56,599 nucleotides of DNA, taken from positions 1-56,599 of the forward strand of contig JAQBVJ010000037.1 in assembly GCA_027623235.1 (NCBI GenBank), given 5' to 3'. Numbering within the stretch: the first letter of the stretch is position 1; the number at the start of each line of letters is the position of its first letter. A model generated the notes under the pieces. It was given only the letters and a program-made list of their open reading frames with translations, ran no database searches and was not told where the DNA came from. Position numbers and translations under genes: made by a program. Of this stretch, positions 55,154 to 56,599 are shown one piece after another. This stretch comes from Planctomycetota bacterium (GTDB taxonomy: Bacteria; Planctomycetota; Planctomycetia; Planctomycetales; Planctomycetaceae).

Positions 55154-56554
55154 CTACGCGAGAATCGGCGTCACGACTTCGCCGTGCACGTCGGTCAGGC
55201 GGTAATCGCGGCCGGCGTGGCGGAAGGTGAGTGCCTCGTGGTCCAACCCGAGCAGATGCAGGATCGTCGCGTGGAAGTCGTGAACGTGGACGCGGTTTTC
55301 TCCGACCGCGATGCCGTGCTCATCGGACGATCCATAAGTAAGGCCGCTCTTCACGCCACCGCCGGCCAGCCATGACGAGAACACCTGGTGGTGGTGCTCT
55401 CGCCCCGGATGGTCCGCTTTTTCGTGGTACGGAGTGCGGCCGAATTCCGTCGTCCAGACGACGAGCGTGTCTTCCAGCATGCCTCGCTGTTTGAGATCGC
55501 GGATCAGCGCCGCGATCGGCTGGTCGACATTTTTCGCAAGCGGTCCGTGCGTCGCCATGTCGCCGTGCGCGTCCCAGTTGCCGGACGATCCGACATCGAT
55601 CAGCTCGATAAACCGCACGCCGCGTTCGGCCAGTCGGCGAGCGACCAGACACTGCCAGCCGAAGCCGGTCTTCTGTCCTGGCTGCAGGCCGTACGACTTG
55701 AGAGTCGCTTCCGTCTCGCCGGAAAGATCGATCGCCTCCGGAGCCTCGCGCTGCATGCCGAACGCGGTTTCGAACGAGCGGATGCGGGCTTCGAGTGCTC
55801 CGTCGGCCGTTCGTTCTTCAAGGTGTTTTCGATTCGACCTTGCGAGCAGTTGCAGTTCCAGTTCCTGCAGCTTCGACCCGACGCGCGGCCGAACGTCGGG
55901 GATCGGGTTCTCGCCGGGCACGATCCAGGTTCCCTGATGAGCTCCCGGCAGAAAGTCACTGCCCCAGGTCTGAGCTCCCGCGTACGGAGCCTGCGGGGCG
56001 ACGACCATGAACGAAGGCAGGTTGCGATTCTCCGTGCCCAGCCCGTAGCTCACCCACGCCCCGATGCTCGGCCGGGCGAACGTCCACGACCCGCAGTGCA
56101 TGCCGAGTGTGCTTTCGTAGTGGTTCGTGTGGTCACTCTCCATCGACCGCACAATGCACAGGTCGTCCGCGATGTCCCGCACGCCGGGAAACAGATCGCT
56201 GACCATCGCTCCGCACTCGCCGCCCGGCCGGAACGTCCAGTTCGGTTTTTTCAGGTAGCGAGTGAACTCACCGATCTTCCCCTGCCAGTTATCGACCGTG
56301 ATTTTCTTTCCGTGACCGGCGATCAGCTCGGGCCGATGATCGAACGAGTCCACATGTGAAACGCCGCCGGTCATGTAGAGAAAGATGACGCGTTTCGCCT
56401 TCGGTTCCCGATGCGGCTTCTTCGGAGCCAGCGGATCGGCGTCGCTGGTCGAGTTCGCCGCCGCCAGTTCTTCGGCAAGCATCGCGTGCAGAGCAATCGC
56501 CCCGCAGCCACCGGCGGCTCGCTGCAGGATTTCTCGTCGAGTTGGAAAAGTCAT
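55154..56554 (-). CDS. Exported DUF1501 (sulfatase-like) protein
   Basis: A 466-residue DUF1501 protein with a twin-arginine-type leader (FPTRREILQRAAGGCGAIAL, residues 3-22). Motifs are VIFLYMTGGVSHVDSFDHRP, CIVRSMESDHTNHYES, IELIDVGSSGNWDAHGD, LVVWTTEFGRTPYHEKADHP and GREHHHQVFSSWLAGGGV, followed by the C-terminal VHDFHATILHLLGLDHEAL. It differs from the copy at 27877 in lacking the GRDHWP signature. The window edge shows an upstream gene ending only 5 bp before its start, so it is probably the second gene of a planctomycete cytochrome-DUF1501 pair; that is inference. Confidence 0.93.
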   Translation of the reverse strand: MTFPTRREILQRAAGGCGAIALHAMLAEELAAANSTSDADPLAPKKPHREPKAKRVIFLYMTGGVSHVDSFDHRPELIAGHGKKITVDNWQGKIGEFTRYLKKPNWTFRPGGECGAMVSDLFPGVRDIADDLCIVRSMESDHTNHYESTLGMHCGSWTFARPSIGAWVSYGLGTENRNLPSFMVVAPQAPYAGAQTWGSDFLPGAHQGTWIVPGENPIPDVRPRVGSKLQELELQLLARSNRKHLEERTADGALEARIRSFETAFGMQREAPEAIDLSGETEATLKSYGLQPGQKTGFGWQCLVARRLAERGVRFIELIDVGSSGNWDAHGDMATHGPLAKNVDQPIAALIRDLKQRGMLEDTLVVWTTEFGRTPYHEKADHPGREHHHQVFSSWLAGGGVKSGLTYGSSDEHGIAVGENRVHVHDFHATILHLLGLDHEALTFRHAGRDYRLTDVHGEVVTPILA

Positions 56555-56558
56555 TTCG

Positions 56559-56599
56559 TTACAGCTCCAGCTGGTCGAGCTGAACGGCAGGGCGAGGCT
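56559..56599 (-). CDS. C-terminal end of an upstream gene (partial)
   Basis: A frame on the minus strand ends with PAVQLDQLEL and TAA at 56559-56561, four bases before the DUF1501 ATG. Only about 13 codons are in the window. The identity cannot be told; DUF1501 genes often follow DUF1549/DUF1553 genes. Confidence 0.35.
   Translation of the reverse strand, partial: PRPAVQLDQLEL

Overview
The window reads as chromosomal DNA of a planctomycete (order Planctomycetales is an inference). It is GC-rich and gene-dense. It carries several family signatures typical of that phylum: secreted DUF1501 and DUF1080 proteins with Tat-type leaders, a cytochrome-c/WD40/pre-peptidase fusion, very large TPR proteins, a secreted RTX-repeat protein with an LEPR-like N-terminal motif, and a BlaI/M56 regulatory pair. 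No rRNA, tRNA, CRISPR array or intact insertion sequence was seen.

Layout. 0-5.6 kb: a small secreted Gly/Tyr-rich protein, an ornithine-cyclodeaminase-family enzyme and a 1167-residue TPR protein. 5.65-10.4 kb: a 1583-residue RTX/metallopeptidase protein. 10.9-14.0 kb: purH and a eukaryote-type UDP-sugar pyrophosphorylase. 14.1-14.9 kb: an anti-sigma antagonist (STAS) and an RsbW-like kinase. 15.0-21.6 kb: an exopolysaccharide locus with a fused nucleotidyltransferase-like/beta-helix/sugar-transferase-like protein, a polyprenyl sugar transferase interrupted by an in-frame TAG, two damaged family-2 glycosyltransferases, a family-4 glycosyltransferase with a C-terminal frameshift, and galE. 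21.7-26.4 kb: a housekeeping block on the minus strand (pheA, tpiA, secG, yicC, gmk, rpoZ). 26.8-30.3 kb: DUF1080 and DUF1501 proteins, rfbC and a DUF1501 remnant. 30.4-36.8 kb: a TPR/gluzincin metallopeptidase, the cytochrome/WD40 protein and a small anti-sigma-like protein. 36.9-41.6 kb: a CrtI-like oxidoreductase, a 2-hydroxyacid dehydrogenase, a decayed IS4 transposase and an esterase. 41.8-47.6 kb: a 728-residue unknown membrane protein, a DinB-like protein, a protein with four repeats of a short helical motif, an inositol-phosphatase-family enzyme and an enolase-superfamily enzyme. 47.7-54.9 kb: a probable operon blaI - M56 peptidase - two paralogous secretin/BON-like exported proteins. 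55.2-56.6 kb: another DUF1501 protein and the last codons of an upstream gene.

Two themes stand out. First, the exopolysaccharide locus carries at least four separate coding lesions within 4 kb, while genes on both sides are intact. This looks like active decay, or phase or assembly variation, of one surface-sugar locus. Second, the window is rich in small palindromic elements of about 30-150 bp and in perfect tandem duplications of 11-17 bp. Several lie at gene ends, and two elements are read in frame as protein (in a glycosyltransferase and in the M56 peptidase).

The strongest candidate for an undescribed system is the blaI-M56 operon with its two secretin/BON-like partners. It has a pair of matching palindromes upstream that look like BlaI operators. 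All functional calls rest on motif recognition by eye; no database search was run.
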